Shown one piece after another: positions 52,827-62,085 of a stretch of DNA of 64,000 bases; positions within the stretch are counted from its first letter, which is position 1; the number at the start of each line of letters is the position of its first letter. The position numbers and the translations under genes are program-made. The stretch covers positions 1,240,001 to 1,304,000 of the forward strand of contig NZ_CP039887.1 in the NCBI RefSeq assembly GCF_005221305.1. Reading direction: 5' to 3'. Source of the DNA: Neisseria subflava (GTDB lineage Bacteria > Pseudomonadota > Gammaproteobacteria > Burkholderiales > Neisseriaceae). Under the pieces are notes generated by a model, which saw only the letters and a list, made by a program, of their open reading frames with translations, did no database searches and was not told the origin of the DNA.

Positions 52827-54182
52827 TCAGTTTTTCATCGATTGAACCGGAGCCGGGATTCTGCCGCCTCGGTTGACAAACACTTCGCACGAACCTTCTT
52901 TGACCGGCATTACAGGCGCGTAGCCCAACAGGCCGCCGAACTCAACGCTATCGCCGACGGTTTTGCCGGTTACCGGAATAATGCGCACGGCAGTGGTTTT
53001 GCTGTTGATCATACCGATGGCGGCTTCGTCGGCGATGATGCCGGAAATGGTATGAGCAGGCGTATCGCCGGGGACGGCAATCATGTCCAAACCAACGGAG
53101 CAGACGGCAGTCATGGCTTCGAGTTTGTCCAGCGTCAGCACACCGGCTTCAGCAGCCGCAATCATGCCCTCGTCTTCCGAAACAGGAATAAACGCACCGC
53201 TCAAACCACCGACCGCGCTGGAAGCCATCATGCCGCCTTTTTTCACGGCATCATTCAGCAATGCCAAAGCCGCCGTCGTGCCGTGCGTACCGCAGACGCT
53301 CAAGCCCATTTCTTCAAGAATGCGCGCCACCGAGTCGCCGACGGCAGGGGTTGGTGCCAACGACAAGTCGAGAATACCGAATGGGATATTCAGCATTTTT
53401 GAAGCTTCGCGGCCGATGAGTTCGCCCACGCGGGTAATTTTGAAAGCAGTTTTCTTCACTACTTCCGCAACTTCGGTCAATGTCGTTGCATCTGAATTTT
53501 CCAACGCGGCTTTTACGACACCCGGGCCGGAAACGCCGACATTGATAACGGCATCCGCTTCGCCCGAACCGTGAAACGCGCCCGCCATAAACGGGTTGTC
53601 TTCCACTGCATTGCAAAACACGACGATTTTGGCGCAGCTGAAACCTTCGGGCGTGATTTCAGCCGTGCGTTTGATGGTTTCGCCTGCCAGCTTGACCGCA
53701 TCCATATTGATACCGGCACGCGTGCTGCCGATATTGATGGAGCTGCACACGATATCGGTGGTTTTCATTGCTTCAGGAATGGAACGGATCAGCACTTCGT
53801 CCGAAGGAGACATGCCTTTTTGCACTAACGCGGAAAAGCCGCCGATAAAGGACACGCCGATGGCTTTGGCAGCTTTATCCAAAGTTTGCGCCACGCTGAC
53901 GTAAGAATCAGCATGGGTGGCCGCCGCGATTTGGGCAATCGGCGTAACGGAAATACGCTGATTCACAATCGGTACGCCGTATTTGGCAGACAGATATTTT
54001 GCCGTCGCCACCAAGTCTTTGCCGACTGTAGTGATTTTATTGTAAATGTTTTGGTTCAACACATTGATATCGCTGCTGATACAGTCGTGTAAATCAATGC
54101 CGATGGTAATGGTGCGCACGTCAAAATTCTGGTCGGCCACCATTTTGACGGTTTCTAAAATCTCGCCGGATTGAATACTCAT
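52827..54182 (-). CDS. PFL-family DUF711 protein (UPF0210)
   Basis: The protein has 451 residues, the usual length. It is a pyruvate-formate-lyase-like fold without the radical Gly loop. Motifs are FDVRTITIGIDLHDCISSD at the start, ALVQKGMSPSDEVLIRSIPE and GGLSGAFIPVSEDEGMI. It lies 15 bases downstream of a small ACT-domain gene, a pairing conserved widely. The function is unknown, possibly amino-acid-linked because of the ACT partner. Confidence 0.88.
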   Translation of the reverse strand: MSIQSGEILETVKMVADQNFDVRTITIGIDLHDCISSDINVLNQNIYNKITTVGKDLVATAKYLSAKYGVPIVNQRISVTPIAQIAAATHADSYVSVAQTLDKAAKAIGVSFIGGFSALVQKGMSPSDEVLIRSIPEAMKTTDIVCSSINIGSTRAGINMDAVKLAGETIKRTAEITPEGFSCAKIVVFCNAVEDNPFMAGAFHGSGEADAVINVGVSGPGVVKAALENSDATTLTEVAEVVKKTAFKITRVGELIGREASKMLNIPFGILDLSLAPTPAVGDSVARILEEMGLSVCGTHGTTAALALLNDAVKKGGMMASSAVGGLSGAFIPVSEDEGMIAAAEAGVLTLDKLEAMTAVCSVGLDMIAVPGDTPAHTISGIIADEAAIGMINSKTTAVRIIPVTGKTVGDSVEFGGLLGYAPVMPVKEGSCEVFVNRGGRIPAPVQSMKN

Positions 54183-54197
54183 GGCTCTCCCTCCGAC

Positions 54198-54470
54198 TTA
54201 AATACGGTGCATGGCTTGGAAAATTTCTTCGTTTTGCATGCGGATATCAAGCGCGAGTTTTTTGCTCTCTTCCGCAAACAAATCCAAAACCTCTTGACGC
54301 GATTTGGTGCATTTTGAAGTATCCACCAAAATAATCATGGTAAAAAAATCGTCCATTAGCTGTTGGCTGATGTTGAGAATATTGATTTGGTTTTCCGCTA
54401 AAATTTTGGAAACGTCGTACACAATGCCCACACGGTCTTTGCCGATGACGGTGATGACTGAATTGTTCAT
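54198..54470 (-). CDS. ACT-domain protein (UPF0237)
   Basis: ATG at 54470 (MNNSVITVIGKDRVGIVYDV) gives 90 residues, a single ACT domain with the GKDRVGIV ligand loop and NILNISQQLMDDFFTMIILVD. ACT domains bind amino acids and form dimers. It heads an operon with the DUF711 gene and may regulate it. Confidence 0.88.
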   Translation of the reverse strand: MNNSVITVIGKDRVGIVYDVSKILAENQINILNISQQLMDDFFTMIILVDTSKCTKSRQEVLDLFAEESKKLALDIRMQNEEIFQAMHRI

Positions 54471-54523
54471 AACGCTGTTTCTCCTGATAGGATATTTGAA
54501 AAGTGTTGACAATTATAACACTC

Positions 54524-54553
54524 AGGCCGTCTGAAAAACTGTTTCAGACGGCC
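54524..54553. terminator. Inverted AG-DUS pair
   Basis: The hairpin lies downstream of the minus-strand PotD-like gene's neighbour, between the ACT-domain gene promoter and the end of potD. Confidence 0.6.
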
Positions 54554-54577
54554 TGAGTATTCAAATTTCAATTTTAA

Positions 54578-55723
54578 TTATCGTCCTGCTTTCAAACCCT
54601 GCCACAGGCGAACGCTGAGTTTGCTCGCATCGGTTGACTTAGGCGAAACGATGAAACTTTTTTCCATCAATTCTTTATTCGGGAAAATCGATGTATCGGA
54701 TGTGTACTTTTCATCCATCAAATCACGCGCCGGACGGCTGGCCGGAGCATAAGTCACATAGTTGCCGTTTTTAGCCGCTGTTTCCGGATTGAGCGTGTGA
54801 TTGATGTATTTGTGTGCATTGGCCACATTTTGCGCATCACGCGGAATCATCAGCGAATCCACCCAAATACCAACGCCGCTTTTCGGCGCCAATACTTCGA
54901 CTTCGACGCCGTTTCCAGCCTCTTTGGCACGGGTTTTGGCAATATTGAGGTCGCCGCCGTAGCCTACCGATACGCAAAGATTACCGGCCGCCATATCGTC
55001 GATATAGCCGGACGAAGTAAAGCGTTTGATATCGGGACGCACTTTTTTCATCATTTCAACAGCAGCTTTGATGTCATCAGGGTTTTCGCTGTTCGGATCT
55101 TTGCCCAAATAATGCAAAGCCAAAGGAATCTGCTCGATGGCGCTGTCAAAATAGCTGATGCCGCAGGTTTTCAATTTTTGGGTGTATTCAGGATTGAACA
55201 CCAAATCCCATTCGTTTTCAGGCAGCTTGTCCGTACCCAAAGCCTTTTGAACCTGCTGTTTGTTAATCGCCAGCGTATTGATGCCCCAAAAATAAGGGAC
55301 GGCATATTCGTTGCCCGGATCGACGGTTTCCATCATTTTTAACAAATCAGGATCGATGTTGGCGTAATCGGGAATTTTCGATTTGTCGATTTTTTGATAC
55401 GCGCCGGCTTTAATCTGACGGCCGACATTAGCAATAGAAGGTGCAACCAGGTCATAACCCGACTTGCCGGTCAGCAGCTTGGCTTCCAGTGCTTCGTTGC
55501 TGTCGTAGTAATCGTAGCGGACATTGATATTCGTATTTTTTTCAAACGCAGACAGCGTAGCCGGATCAACATAATCCGACCAGTTGTAGATATTGAGTTT
55601 ATCCGTTTGAGAGGAAGAAGTTTGAGTTTGAGATGCGGAAGATTCTGCGGCGGTTTCTTTTCCACCGCTACACGCAGTCAAGACGAGGCTCAAGATTGCC
55701 GCCGCCATCAAAGATTTTTTCAT
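54578..55723 (-). CDS. potD: Spermidine/putrescine-binding lipoprotein PotD
   Basis: ATG at 55723 (MKKSLMAAAILSLVLTACSG) gives 381 residues with lipidated Cys18. The in-frame extension upstream is ignored because it precedes the signal peptide. Mature motifs are LNIYNWSDYVDPATLSAFEK, GYDLVAPSIANVGRQIKAG and VPYFWGINTLAIN, typical PotD/PotF. It captures polyamines for an ABC importer encoded elsewhere; neisseriae have several potD genes unlinked to potABC. Confidence 0.9.
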   Translation of the reverse strand: MKKSLMAAAILSLVLTACSGGKETAAESSASQTQTSSSQTDKLNIYNWSDYVDPATLSAFEKNTNINVRYDYYDSNEALEAKLLTGKSGYDLVAPSIANVGRQIKAGAYQKIDKSKIPDYANIDPDLLKMMETVDPGNEYAVPYFWGINTLAINKQQVQKALGTDKLPENEWDLVFNPEYTQKLKTCGISYFDSAIEQIPLALHYLGKDPNSENPDDIKAAVEMMKKVRPDIKRFTSSGYIDDMAAGNLCVSVGYGGDLNIAKTRAKEAGNGVEVEVLAPKSGVGIWVDSLMIPRDAQNVANAHKYINHTLNPETAAKNGNYVTYAPASRPARDLMDEKYTSDTSIFPNKELMEKSFIVSPKSTDASKLSVRLWQGLKAGR

Positions 55724-56066
55724 GGTTTCAGACCTTTTGTTCGGGGGGTAAAAATATTGCAGCGGTGGCGGATGCCACTTACAAAAGGGAAACTGTGGGG
55801 GCGGCCGGCATGTGTCCTTTGCCCTTGATTCAGCAAGGTTTGCATTAAACGGCAAAAAGCTTTTGAATGCAAGACCTTAAAGCGGAAAAAAATTTCATTT
55901 TTCAGACGGCCTGAAGCTATGGTTTTATTCATAAACAACATTTTTTCAGAAACAGTTTCATGCCGTCTGGAAAAAACTGTGGGCTTATTCAGACGGCCTC
56001 AAGATTTGTCAAAACCGCCCAATTTGTGGGAAAATTGCACGATTGAATTTAATGAAGGGCGACACC

Positions 56067-56588
56067 GTGTTAGACAGAGAAGGCTATCGCCCCAATGTCG
56101 GTATTATCCTGATTAACGAACGTAACGAAGTCTTTTGGGGCAAACGCGTACGCGAACATTCATGGCAGTTTCCGCAAGGCGGCATCAAGCCGGGTGAAAG
56201 TCCTGAGACCGCCATGTACCGCGAATTGTACGAAGAAGTCGGCCTGTTGCCGCAACACATCAAAATCGTTGGCCGTACGCGCGACTGGTTGCGTTATGAC
56301 GTTCCCAGTCATTGGGTGCGCCGTGAATGGCGCGGTTCGTATCGCGGACAAAAACAGATTTGGTATCTTTTGCGCTTGGTCGGCCGCGACAGCGACGTCA
56401 ACCTCCGCGCCTGCCATCATCCTGAATTTGACGGCTGGCGCTGGCACCAATACTGGGCGCCGGTTGACGAAGTCATCGACTTCAAGCGCGGCGTGTATTT
56501 GGACGCATTGACCGAACTCTCCCGTTTCTTGCGCGGCATAGAAAGCTATGAAGACTTTATCCGTCGCAATCCAATAGAAAACCTATAA
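56067..56588 (+). CDS. rppH: RNA pyrophosphohydrolase
   Basis: GTG at 56067 starts (M)LDREGYRPNVGIILINE, 173 residues, matching the family start; GAAGGG lies 8 bases upstream. An ATG at 56052 would add five residues. The Nudix box GGIKPGESPETAMYRELYEE, followed by VGL, has every conserved Gly and Glu. It removes pyrophosphate from mRNA 5' ends to trigger decay. Confidence 0.93.
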   Translation: MLDREGYRPNVGIILINERNEVFWGKRVREHSWQFPQGGIKPGESPETAMYRELYEEVGLLPQHIKIVGRTRDWLRYDVPSHWVRREWRGSYRGQKQIWYLLRLVGRDSDVNLRACHHPEFDGWRWHQYWAPVDEVIDFKRGVYLDALTELSRFLRGIESYEDFIRRNPIENL

Positions 56589-56601
56589 CCCAAACGCTTT
56601 C

Positions 56602-56643
56602 AGGTCGTCTGAAAGCGTTGTTTTTCATCCTTTCAGACGGCCT
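56602..56643. terminator. Mixed-dialect DUS hairpin
   Basis: AGGTCGTCTGAA pairs with TTTCAGACGGCCT between rppH and parE; the parE start is only 14 bases after it. Confidence 0.55.
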
Positions 56644-56656
56644 TTACATTATTCCT

Positions 56657-58642
56657 ATGGCTAAAAACAATCAATACAGCGAATCCAGCATTACCGTCCT
56701 CAAAGGCTTGGAGCCGGTCAAAGAACGTCCCGGCATGTACACCCGTACCGATAGCCCGACCCATATCTGTCAGGAAGTCATCGACAACGCGGCGGACGAG
56801 GCGTTGGGCGGCTTCGCCACTGAAATCGACGTACGCATCCACGACGACGGTTCGCTTTCCGTACACGACAACGGACGCGGCATTCCCGTCGGGCTGCACC
56901 CTGTCGAAGGCGTGCCCGTGGTTGAACTCGTGTTTACCCGTCTGCACGCAGGCGGCAAGTTCAACAAAAAAGACGGTGGCAGCGCGTATGCCTTTTCAGG
57001 CGGCCTGCACGGCGTGGGCGTGTCCGTCACCAACGCCCTCTCCACCCGCCTTGAGGTAACCGTCAAACGCGAAGGCAAAATCCACCGCATCGTGTTTGCC
57101 GGCGGCGACGTGGTCGAACCGTTGGCGGAAGTGGGCAAATGCGCCGTCAAAGACAGCGGCACCGAAGTACGCGTCTGGCCGGACGGCAAATATTTTGAAA
57201 GCCCGAATTACAGCATTCCCGAACTCGAACGCCTGCTGCGCGCTAAGGCCGTGCTACTGCCGGGCGTGCGCGTTTCCCTGACCCGCCCGGTCAAAGGCGA
57301 AGACGAAGCGCACACCCAAACTTGGCATTACCCCGACGGTCTGAAAAGCTATCTGACCGACCTGATTGCCGACGCGCAGGAAGCCGTACCGCTGTTTTCC
57401 TGCGAAAACTACATTTCAGACGACCACAACGGCGATTTCAGCATCGGCGAAGGTGCTGCGTTTGCCCTGACTTGGCTGGAAGAAGGCTCGTGCGCCAACG
57501 AAAGCTACGTCAACCTCATCCCCACCCCGCTGGGCGGCACGCACGAAGCAGGCTTGAAACAAGCCGTGTTCAACGCCGTCAACAACTTCATCAACCTGCA
57601 CAACCTCTTACCGCGCGGCGTGAAAGTGCAAAGCGACGACGTGTTCGGCAAAACCGCCTTCGTCCTCTCCGCCCGTGTCCTCGATCCGCAATTTCAAGGT
57701 CAGACCAAAGACAAACTGACCAACCGCGACGCGCTGAAACTCGTTGCCGCCGTATCGGGTGATCCTTTGGAATTGTGGCTGAACCAAAACGTGGACTTCG
57801 GCAAAAAAATCGCCGAACTCGCCATCCGTCAGGCACAAGCGCGGATGCGTTCGGTTAAAAAAATCGAAAAGAAAAAAGGCAGCGGTGTCGCCGTCCTGCC
57901 CGGCAAACTGACCGACTGCGAAAGCGAAGACATCCGTGAAAACGAACTCTTCCTCGTCGAAGGCGACTCCGCCGGCGGCTCCGCCAAACTCGCCCGCGAC
58001 AAAGCCACCCAAGCCATCCTGCCCCTGCGCGGCAAAGTGCTCAACAGCTTCGAAGTCCACCCCGACCAACTCTTCGGCAACGCCGAAATCCACGACATTT
58101 CCGTCGCCATCGGCGTCGATCCGCACGGCATCAACGACAATCCCGACTTAAGCGGCCTGCGCTACGGCAAAATCGCCATCCTGTCCGATGCCGACGTGGA
58201 CGGCTCTCATATTCAAGTTTTACTGCTGACCCTGTTCTACCGCCACTTCCCGAAACTGGTCGCCGACGGACACATCTACGTCGCCCAGCCGCCGCTGTTC
58301 CGCGTCGATGTCAACGCACAAGGCAAAAGCAAACCCGCCCGCAAATTCTACGCCCTCGACCAAAACGAACTCGACAGCATCTTGGAGCGGCTGCAAAAAG
58401 AAGGCGTCAAAGAAACCGCCTATTCCATCAGCCGTTTCAAAGGCTTAGGCGAGATGAACCCCGACCAGCTCAAAGACACCACCATGCACCCCGACACCCG
58501 CCGCCTGTTGCAGGTACAAATCCCCGAAGGCGCGGATGACGAAACACGCGACATCTTCGTCAAACTGATGGGCAAAGGCGAAGCCGCTGCCCGCCGCGCA
58601 TGGATGGAAAAAGAAGGTGATACGGCAGAATTGGATATTTAA
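56657..58642 (+). CDS. parE: DNA topoisomerase IV subunit B
   Basis: ATG at 56657 (MAKNNQYSESSITVLKGLEP) gives 661 residues. GHKL ATPase motifs are EVIDNAADEALGG, DNGRGIPVG and GGLHGVGVSVTNAL. The TOPRIM part has EGDSAGGSAKLARDKATQAI, with PLRGKVLN next, and DADVDGSHI. It lacks the gyrB-specific insert, and the PLRGKVLNSFEV and C-terminal end support ParE. With ParC it unlinks daughter chromosomes. Confidence 0.94.
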   Translation: MAKNNQYSESSITVLKGLEPVKERPGMYTRTDSPTHICQEVIDNAADEALGGFATEIDVRIHDDGSLSVHDNGRGIPVGLHPVEGVPVVELVFTRLHAGGKFNKKDGGSAYAFSGGLHGVGVSVTNALSTRLEVTVKREGKIHRIVFAGGDVVEPLAEVGKCAVKDSGTEVRVWPDGKYFESPNYSIPELERLLRAKAVLLPGVRVSLTRPVKGEDEAHTQTWHYPDGLKSYLTDLIADAQEAVPLFSCENYISDDHNGDFSIGEGAAFALTWLEEGSCANESYVNLIPTPLGGTHEAGLKQAVFNAVNNFINLHNLLPRGVKVQSDDVFGKTAFVLSARVLDPQFQGQTKDKLTNRDALKLVAAVSGDPLELWLNQNVDFGKKIAELAIRQAQARMRSVKKIEKKKGSGVAVLPGKLTDCESEDIRENELFLVEGDSAGGSAKLARDKATQAILPLRGKVLNSFEVHPDQLFGNAEIHDISVAIGVDPHGINDNPDLSGLRYGKIAILSDADVDGSHIQVLLLTLFYRHFPKLVADGHIYVAQPPLFRVDVNAQGKSKPARKFYALDQNELDSILERLQKEGVKETAYSISRFKGLGEMNPDQLKDTTMHPDTRRLLQVQIPEGADDETRDIFVKLMGKGEAAARRAWMEKEGDTAELDI

Positions 58643-58663
58643 TCCATTGTTTCAATAGACTAA

Positions 58664-58698
58664 AGGCCGTCTGAAACTTTAAAAGTTTCAGACGGCCT
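58664..58698. terminator. Inverted AG-DUS pair after parE
   Basis: A long perfect stem is followed by seven T. Confidence 0.8.
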
Positions 58699-58803
58699 TT
58701 TTTTAAAATCATCAGAAATTAAGGTTAAACAGTATTTAACTTTCAATATCCTGTTACTTACCTGTTTCTATTTTTGCCACTTAATTGTATCTTTAAGACA
58801 AAT

Positions 58804-58832
58804 AAAAAGCACTGATATAATCAGTGCTTTTT
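58804..58832 (-). terminator. Terminator of the tRNA-Val/tRNA-Asp transcript
   Basis: AAAAAGCACTGAT and ATCAGTGCTTTTT form a stem and T run on the minus strand directly after tRNA-Asp. Confidence 0.75.
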
Positions 58833-58838
58833 AAATAA

Positions 58839-58915
58839 TGGCGCGGCGGACGGGGCTCGAACCCGCGACCCCCGGCGTGACAGGCCGGTACTCTAACCAA
58901 CTGAGCTACCACCGC
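58839..58915 (-). tRNA. tRNA-Asp (GTC)
   Basis: On the minus strand, acceptor GCGGTGG/CCGCCGC, anticodon loop CTGTCAC (GTC), T loop GGTTCGAGCCC and encoded CCA are present. Confidence 0.95.
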
Positions 58916-58947
58916 GCATCCATTGTCAGGGACAATGAAAGGAAACT

Positions 58948-59023
58948 TGGTGGGTGATGACGGAGTCGAACCGCCGACATTCTGCTTGTAAGGCAGACGC
59001 TCTACCAACTGAGCTAATCACCC
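58948..59023 (-). tRNA. tRNA-Val (TAC)
   Basis: On the minus strand it starts GGGTGATTAGCTCAG, has anticodon loop CTTACAA (TAC) and ends ATCACCCACCA. It is 32 bases upstream of tRNA-Asp, probably in one transcript. Confidence 0.95.
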
Positions 59024-59148
59024 GATAAGCCGACATTAAATCAAAAAATCAGACCATGCGCAAGGTTTTTATTTAAATAAAAATATATCTCATTGAAAGA
59101 ATATAGAATATTTTATTTAACCGCAAACAACACTGTTATGCCTATCCA

Positions 59149-59742
59149 TTAATCGAAAATCAAATGTCCCAATTTATCCGCTTTAGTATGCAGATAACGT
59201 TCATTTTCCACATTTTCGCCGACATGTAATGCAATCCGTTCGACCACATTAATGCCGGAATCTTTCAACGTTTGGATTTTTTCAGGATTATTGGTCAACA
59301 ACCTAACTTCACGAATATGCAGATAATCATAAATCTGCTTGGCCAAAGTGAAGTCGCGAGCATCAACAGGAAGGCCAAGCGCTACATTAGCCTCAACCGT
59401 ATCCAAACCTTGATCTTGCAGACGATACGCACGGATTTTGTTTATCAAACCAATGCCCCTGCCTTCTTGGCGCAAATATACGATAACGCCACGCCCTTCT
59501 TTCTGAACAGCCTGCATCGCCGCTTGCAACTGAGGACCGCAATCACATTTTACCGAAAATAAAGCATCGCCGGTCAAGCACTCGGAATGAATACGCGACA
59601 ACACAGGCAGGCCGTCTGAAACATCGCCCATTGTCAATGCGACATGTTCCTGACCGCCCTCTTCTTCAAAGCCGTGCATGGTAAATTCGCCCCATTCCGT
59701 AGGCAAACGGCATGACGCAACAAACTTTAAGGCGTTACTCAT
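59149..59742 (-). CDS. ribA: GTP cyclohydrolase II
   Basis: The protein has 197 residues. Zinc ligands are the three Cys of SECLTGDALFSVKCDCGPQ. The catalytic segment is YLRQEGRGIGLINKIRAY. The stand-alone RibA length (no RibB half) agrees. It opens GTP to start riboflavin synthesis. Its start overlaps the end of the GAF-like gene by 8 bases, so they are translationally coupled. No FMN riboswitch is visible upstream. Confidence 0.95.
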   Translation of the reverse strand: MSNALKFVASCRLPTEWGEFTMHGFEEEGGQEHVALTMGDVSDGLPVLSRIHSECLTGDALFSVKCDCGPQLQAAMQAVQKEGRGVIVYLRQEGRGIGLINKIRAYRLQDQGLDTVEANVALGLPVDARDFTLAKQIYDYLHIREVRLLTNNPEKIQTLKDSGINVVERIALHVGENVENERYLHTKADKLGHLIFD

Positions 59743-60400
59743 TTTCCGCTTCCTCGTTTTCAGCCACGCCCAACAGATTTTTCAAAGAATCCGACAGAGC
59801 CAAGGCAAGGGCAATCCAAGCCACCAATACTTCGTCAGGCGCGCCGTCTTTGACATCAAACTCAGCATGTACCACACCCAAAACCGCACCGCTGGGCATA
59901 CAGACAGGAACAGAAATCTGACTCAAACCGGGATGATTGCGTTCGGTCGACAATTCACCAATTTCCTGCCAATACGCCACATTCTGACAAACATTCATCC
60001 AACCGCTTTGCGCCGTACGCACAGCCAAAAAAGCCTGTCCGGCCTGCTCGTCGATTGGAATCACATTTTCCAATGGCATGCCCCAACGGCTCAGTCGAAC
60101 CAGCGACAACGCGCCATCTTTCGGAAATGCTGTATAAACCGCTGCGCTTTTCAAATGCTCAGTGCGCTCGGCAACTGAATCCAAAGCCATAAAAATCTGT
60201 TTCAGCAACAATTCATGTTCGGCATCAACATAATCCGCCAACTGCCAACCGTCTTCAGACGGCCACAAAATCGAACGCTCAACCGAAGCATTGCCCATTT
60301 TAATCACAGTCTGGGCAGTCAAATAAGCAACATGTATCTCATCCGCCGGCAACTTCAAACCTTGCGTCTGCAAAAAATCTTTAATCAATAAAGCAGGCAT
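59735..60400 (-). CDS. GAF-like domain protein upstream of ribA
   Basis: ATG at 60400 (MPALLIKDFLQTQGLKLPA) is preferred; a longer frame begins at 60445 inside a DUS hairpin. Of its 221 residues, about 25-205 look like a single GAF fold (LTAQTVIKMGNASVERSIL, QISVPVCMPSGAVLGVVHAE). A Glu-rich tail ends it. GAF domains sense small ligands or redox state; the ligand is unknown. It is cotranscribed with ribA. Confidence 0.65.
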   Translation of the reverse strand: MPALLIKDFLQTQGLKLPADEIHVAYLTAQTVIKMGNASVERSILWPSEDGWQLADYVDAEHELLLKQIFMALDSVAERTEHLKSAAVYTAFPKDGALSLVRLSRWGMPLENVIPIDEQAGQAFLAVRTAQSGWMNVCQNVAYWQEIGELSTERNHPGLSQISVPVCMPSGAVLGVVHAEFDVKDGAPDEVLVAWIALALALSDSLKNLLGVAENEEAENE

Positions 60401-60428
60401 CTGCCCTTCCTCACCAATAGTAAAGTTG

Positions 60429-60464
60429 AGGCCGTCTGAAAACAAACCCTGCTTTCAGACGGCC
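60429..60464. repeat. Inverted AG-DUS pair
   Basis: The hairpin lies at the 5' side of the GAF-like gene and covers the alternative start at 60445. Confidence 0.6.
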
Positions 60465-60561
60465 GGAATAAAACATTATATAAGGGATAAACCGAAAAAT
60501 TCAAGCAAACAAGACTTTGCGCCCCCATTAATCTTGTGTATAATCCACGATTCAAATTAGT

Positions 60562-60646
60562 GCGGACGTGGCGAAATTGGTAGACGCACCAGATTTAGGT
60601 TCTGGCGCCGCAAGGTGTGAGAGTTCGAGTCTCTCCGTCCGCACCA
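60562..60646 (+). tRNA. tRNA-Leu (TAG), integration site
   Basis: GCGGACG/CGTCCGC acceptor, anticodon loop ATTTAGG (TAG), long variable arm GCGCCGCAAGGTGT and encoded CCA. An integrase gene follows 198 bases downstream in the same direction, so the 3' end of the tRNA is the likely attachment site. Confidence 0.95.
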
Positions 60647-60649
60647 CTC

Positions 60650-60674
60650 AACCCCTTTCAGGGGTTATTTTTTT
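60650..60674 (+). terminator. Terminator of tRNA-Leu
   Basis: AACCCCT TTC AGGGGTT is followed by seven T. Confidence 0.85.
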
Positions 60675-60733
60675 GTCTAATCAAATCTAACACAGTAATC
60701 AAGATTCAATACTGGCAAGGCTTTCAGGTCAAT

Positions 60734-60848
60734 ATACCCCTTGCCAAGTGTCTAAATACCCCCAATGCCATATAATTGAATAAAGCAAAAGATGGGGGTA
60801 TGATTCGGGGAATCTATCAATACCCCCTAAAAACATACCCCCAATGCC
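60734..60848. repeat. ATACCCCC repeats before the integrase gene
   Basis: Copies of ATACCCC(C) lie at 60734, 60756, 60820 and 60835, with an inverted one at 60794-60801. Two are part of a 14-base direct repeat ATACCCCCAATGCC at 60756-60769 and 60835-60848; the second contains the integrase ATG. They are candidates for arm-type integrase sites or an autoregulatory operator. Confidence 0.65.
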
Positions 60849-62085
60849 CCTGAACGACCGCCAAATCAAAGCTGCCAAGCCGTCTGATACTGGAAAGAAA
60901 GCCAAGTTATTTGACGGGGGCGGCCTATATCTTGAAGTTACCCCAGCGGGCGGAAAAGTATTCCGCCTGAAATACCGTTTCGCCGGTAAAGAGAAAACAC
61001 TCACTATCGGGAAATATCCTGCTTTCTCATTGGTAGAAGCCCGCCAAGCCGCCGAAAACGCCCGCCGCATGATTGCACAAGGGCAAGACCCCAGCAAAGC
61101 CAAACAGGAAGCCAAAGCAGCCCAACAAGCCGCCTTGTTAAATACTTTTGAGCATTTAGCCAAGCAATGGCACAAGGACAATTTGCCACGCTGGAAAGAA
61201 CATCACGCAGAGCGGATCATGCGTTATTTAGAAAATGACGTTTTCCCAGTCATTGGAGAAATGCCCGTTAATGAAATCAAGGTAATCCATATCAAGAACC
61301 TGCTAGATGACATTATGACAAGGGGCGTTACTGATACCGCCGATAAAATCAGGGGCTGGATCGGGGCGGTTTTTGATTATTCTGCCATGTTGGAAATATC
61401 AGAAAACAACCCCGCCCGCCTGTTGAAAAATCACATTCCTAATTTACCCACCAAACACAAGCCCGCCCTACCCCGTGAAGAATTGCCGGAGTTTTACCGC
61501 CGCCTGATACTGGCAAACAATATAGAGCGGCAAAACAAAATTGCCATCATGCTGGTTATGCTGGTGTTTGTGAGAAATAACGAATTACGCGGCGGCCAAT
61601 GGCAAGAAGTGGACTTTAAAAACAAGCGTTGGATTATCCCCGCCGAAAGAATGAAGCACGAAAAGATGAAGCCAAAGCCCGCTTTATGTGTTCCTCTTTC
61701 TGATTGGGCGATAGAGCTACTTCAAGAGTTACACACCCTGACAGGGCATAGCCGGTTTATGTTTCCAAGTAGAACCAACGTAAACCGCCATATCAGCGAG
61801 AACACGCTAGGCAAGATCATTAACGAGAAACTAGGCTATAAAGGCAGAGCAACGCCGCATGGCTTCAGAGCAGTAGCAAGTAGTCTGCTTTATGAGAACA
61901 ACTTTAACGGGGGCGCAATCGAAATACAGCTTGCCCACGTTGAAGAAAACAAGATAAAGGATTCATACGCCTACCAAGCCGATTATATGCCCCAGCGTAT
62001 CGAGTTTATGCAATGGTATAGCGACTATTTGCGGGAGCGATACAACCAGGCATTACAGATGATTCAAAAAGACAAGGCAGATTAA
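60844..62085 (+). CDS. P4-type tyrosine integrase
   Basis: The protein has 413 residues. The N-terminal DUF4102 arm-binding domain is MPLNDRQIKAAKPSD ... DGGGLYLEVTPAGGKVFRLKY. A SAM-like core-binding domain and the catalytic domain follow. Active-site residues: Arg in FVRNNELRGGQW, His and Arg in TPHGFRAVASSLLYE, His in LAHVEENK and the nucleophile Tyr in DSYAYQADY. It should integrate the element into the tRNA-Leu 3' end. The ATG is inside one of the upstream repeats, suggesting self-regulation. Confidence 0.92.
   Translation: MPLNDRQIKAAKPSDTGKKAKLFDGGGLYLEVTPAGGKVFRLKYRFAGKEKTLTIGKYPAFSLVEARQAAENARRMIAQGQDPSKAKQEAKAAQQAALLNTFEHLAKQWHKDNLPRWKEHHAERIMRYLENDVFPVIGEMPVNEIKVIHIKNLLDDIMTRGVTDTADKIRGWIGAVFDYSAMLEISENNPARLLKNHIPNLPTKHKPALPREELPEFYRRLILANNIERQNKIAIMLVMLVFVRNNELRGGQWQEVDFKNKRWIIPAERMKHEKMKPKPALCVPLSDWAIELLQELHTLTGHSRFMFPSRTNVNRHISENTLGKIINEKLGYKGRATPHGFRAVASSLLYENNFNGGAIEIQLAHVEENKIKDSYAYQADYMPQRIEFMQWYSDYLRERYNQALQMIQKDKAD

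Noticed and set aside
59743..60500. FMN riboswitch before ribA
   Set aside because: ribA overlaps the GAF-like gene, and no RFN-element conserved sequence is visible upstream of that gene.
60734..60848. Short spaced repeats as a CRISPR array
   Set aside because: Repeats are only 8-14 bases, partly inverted and unevenly spaced, with no cas genes nearby.
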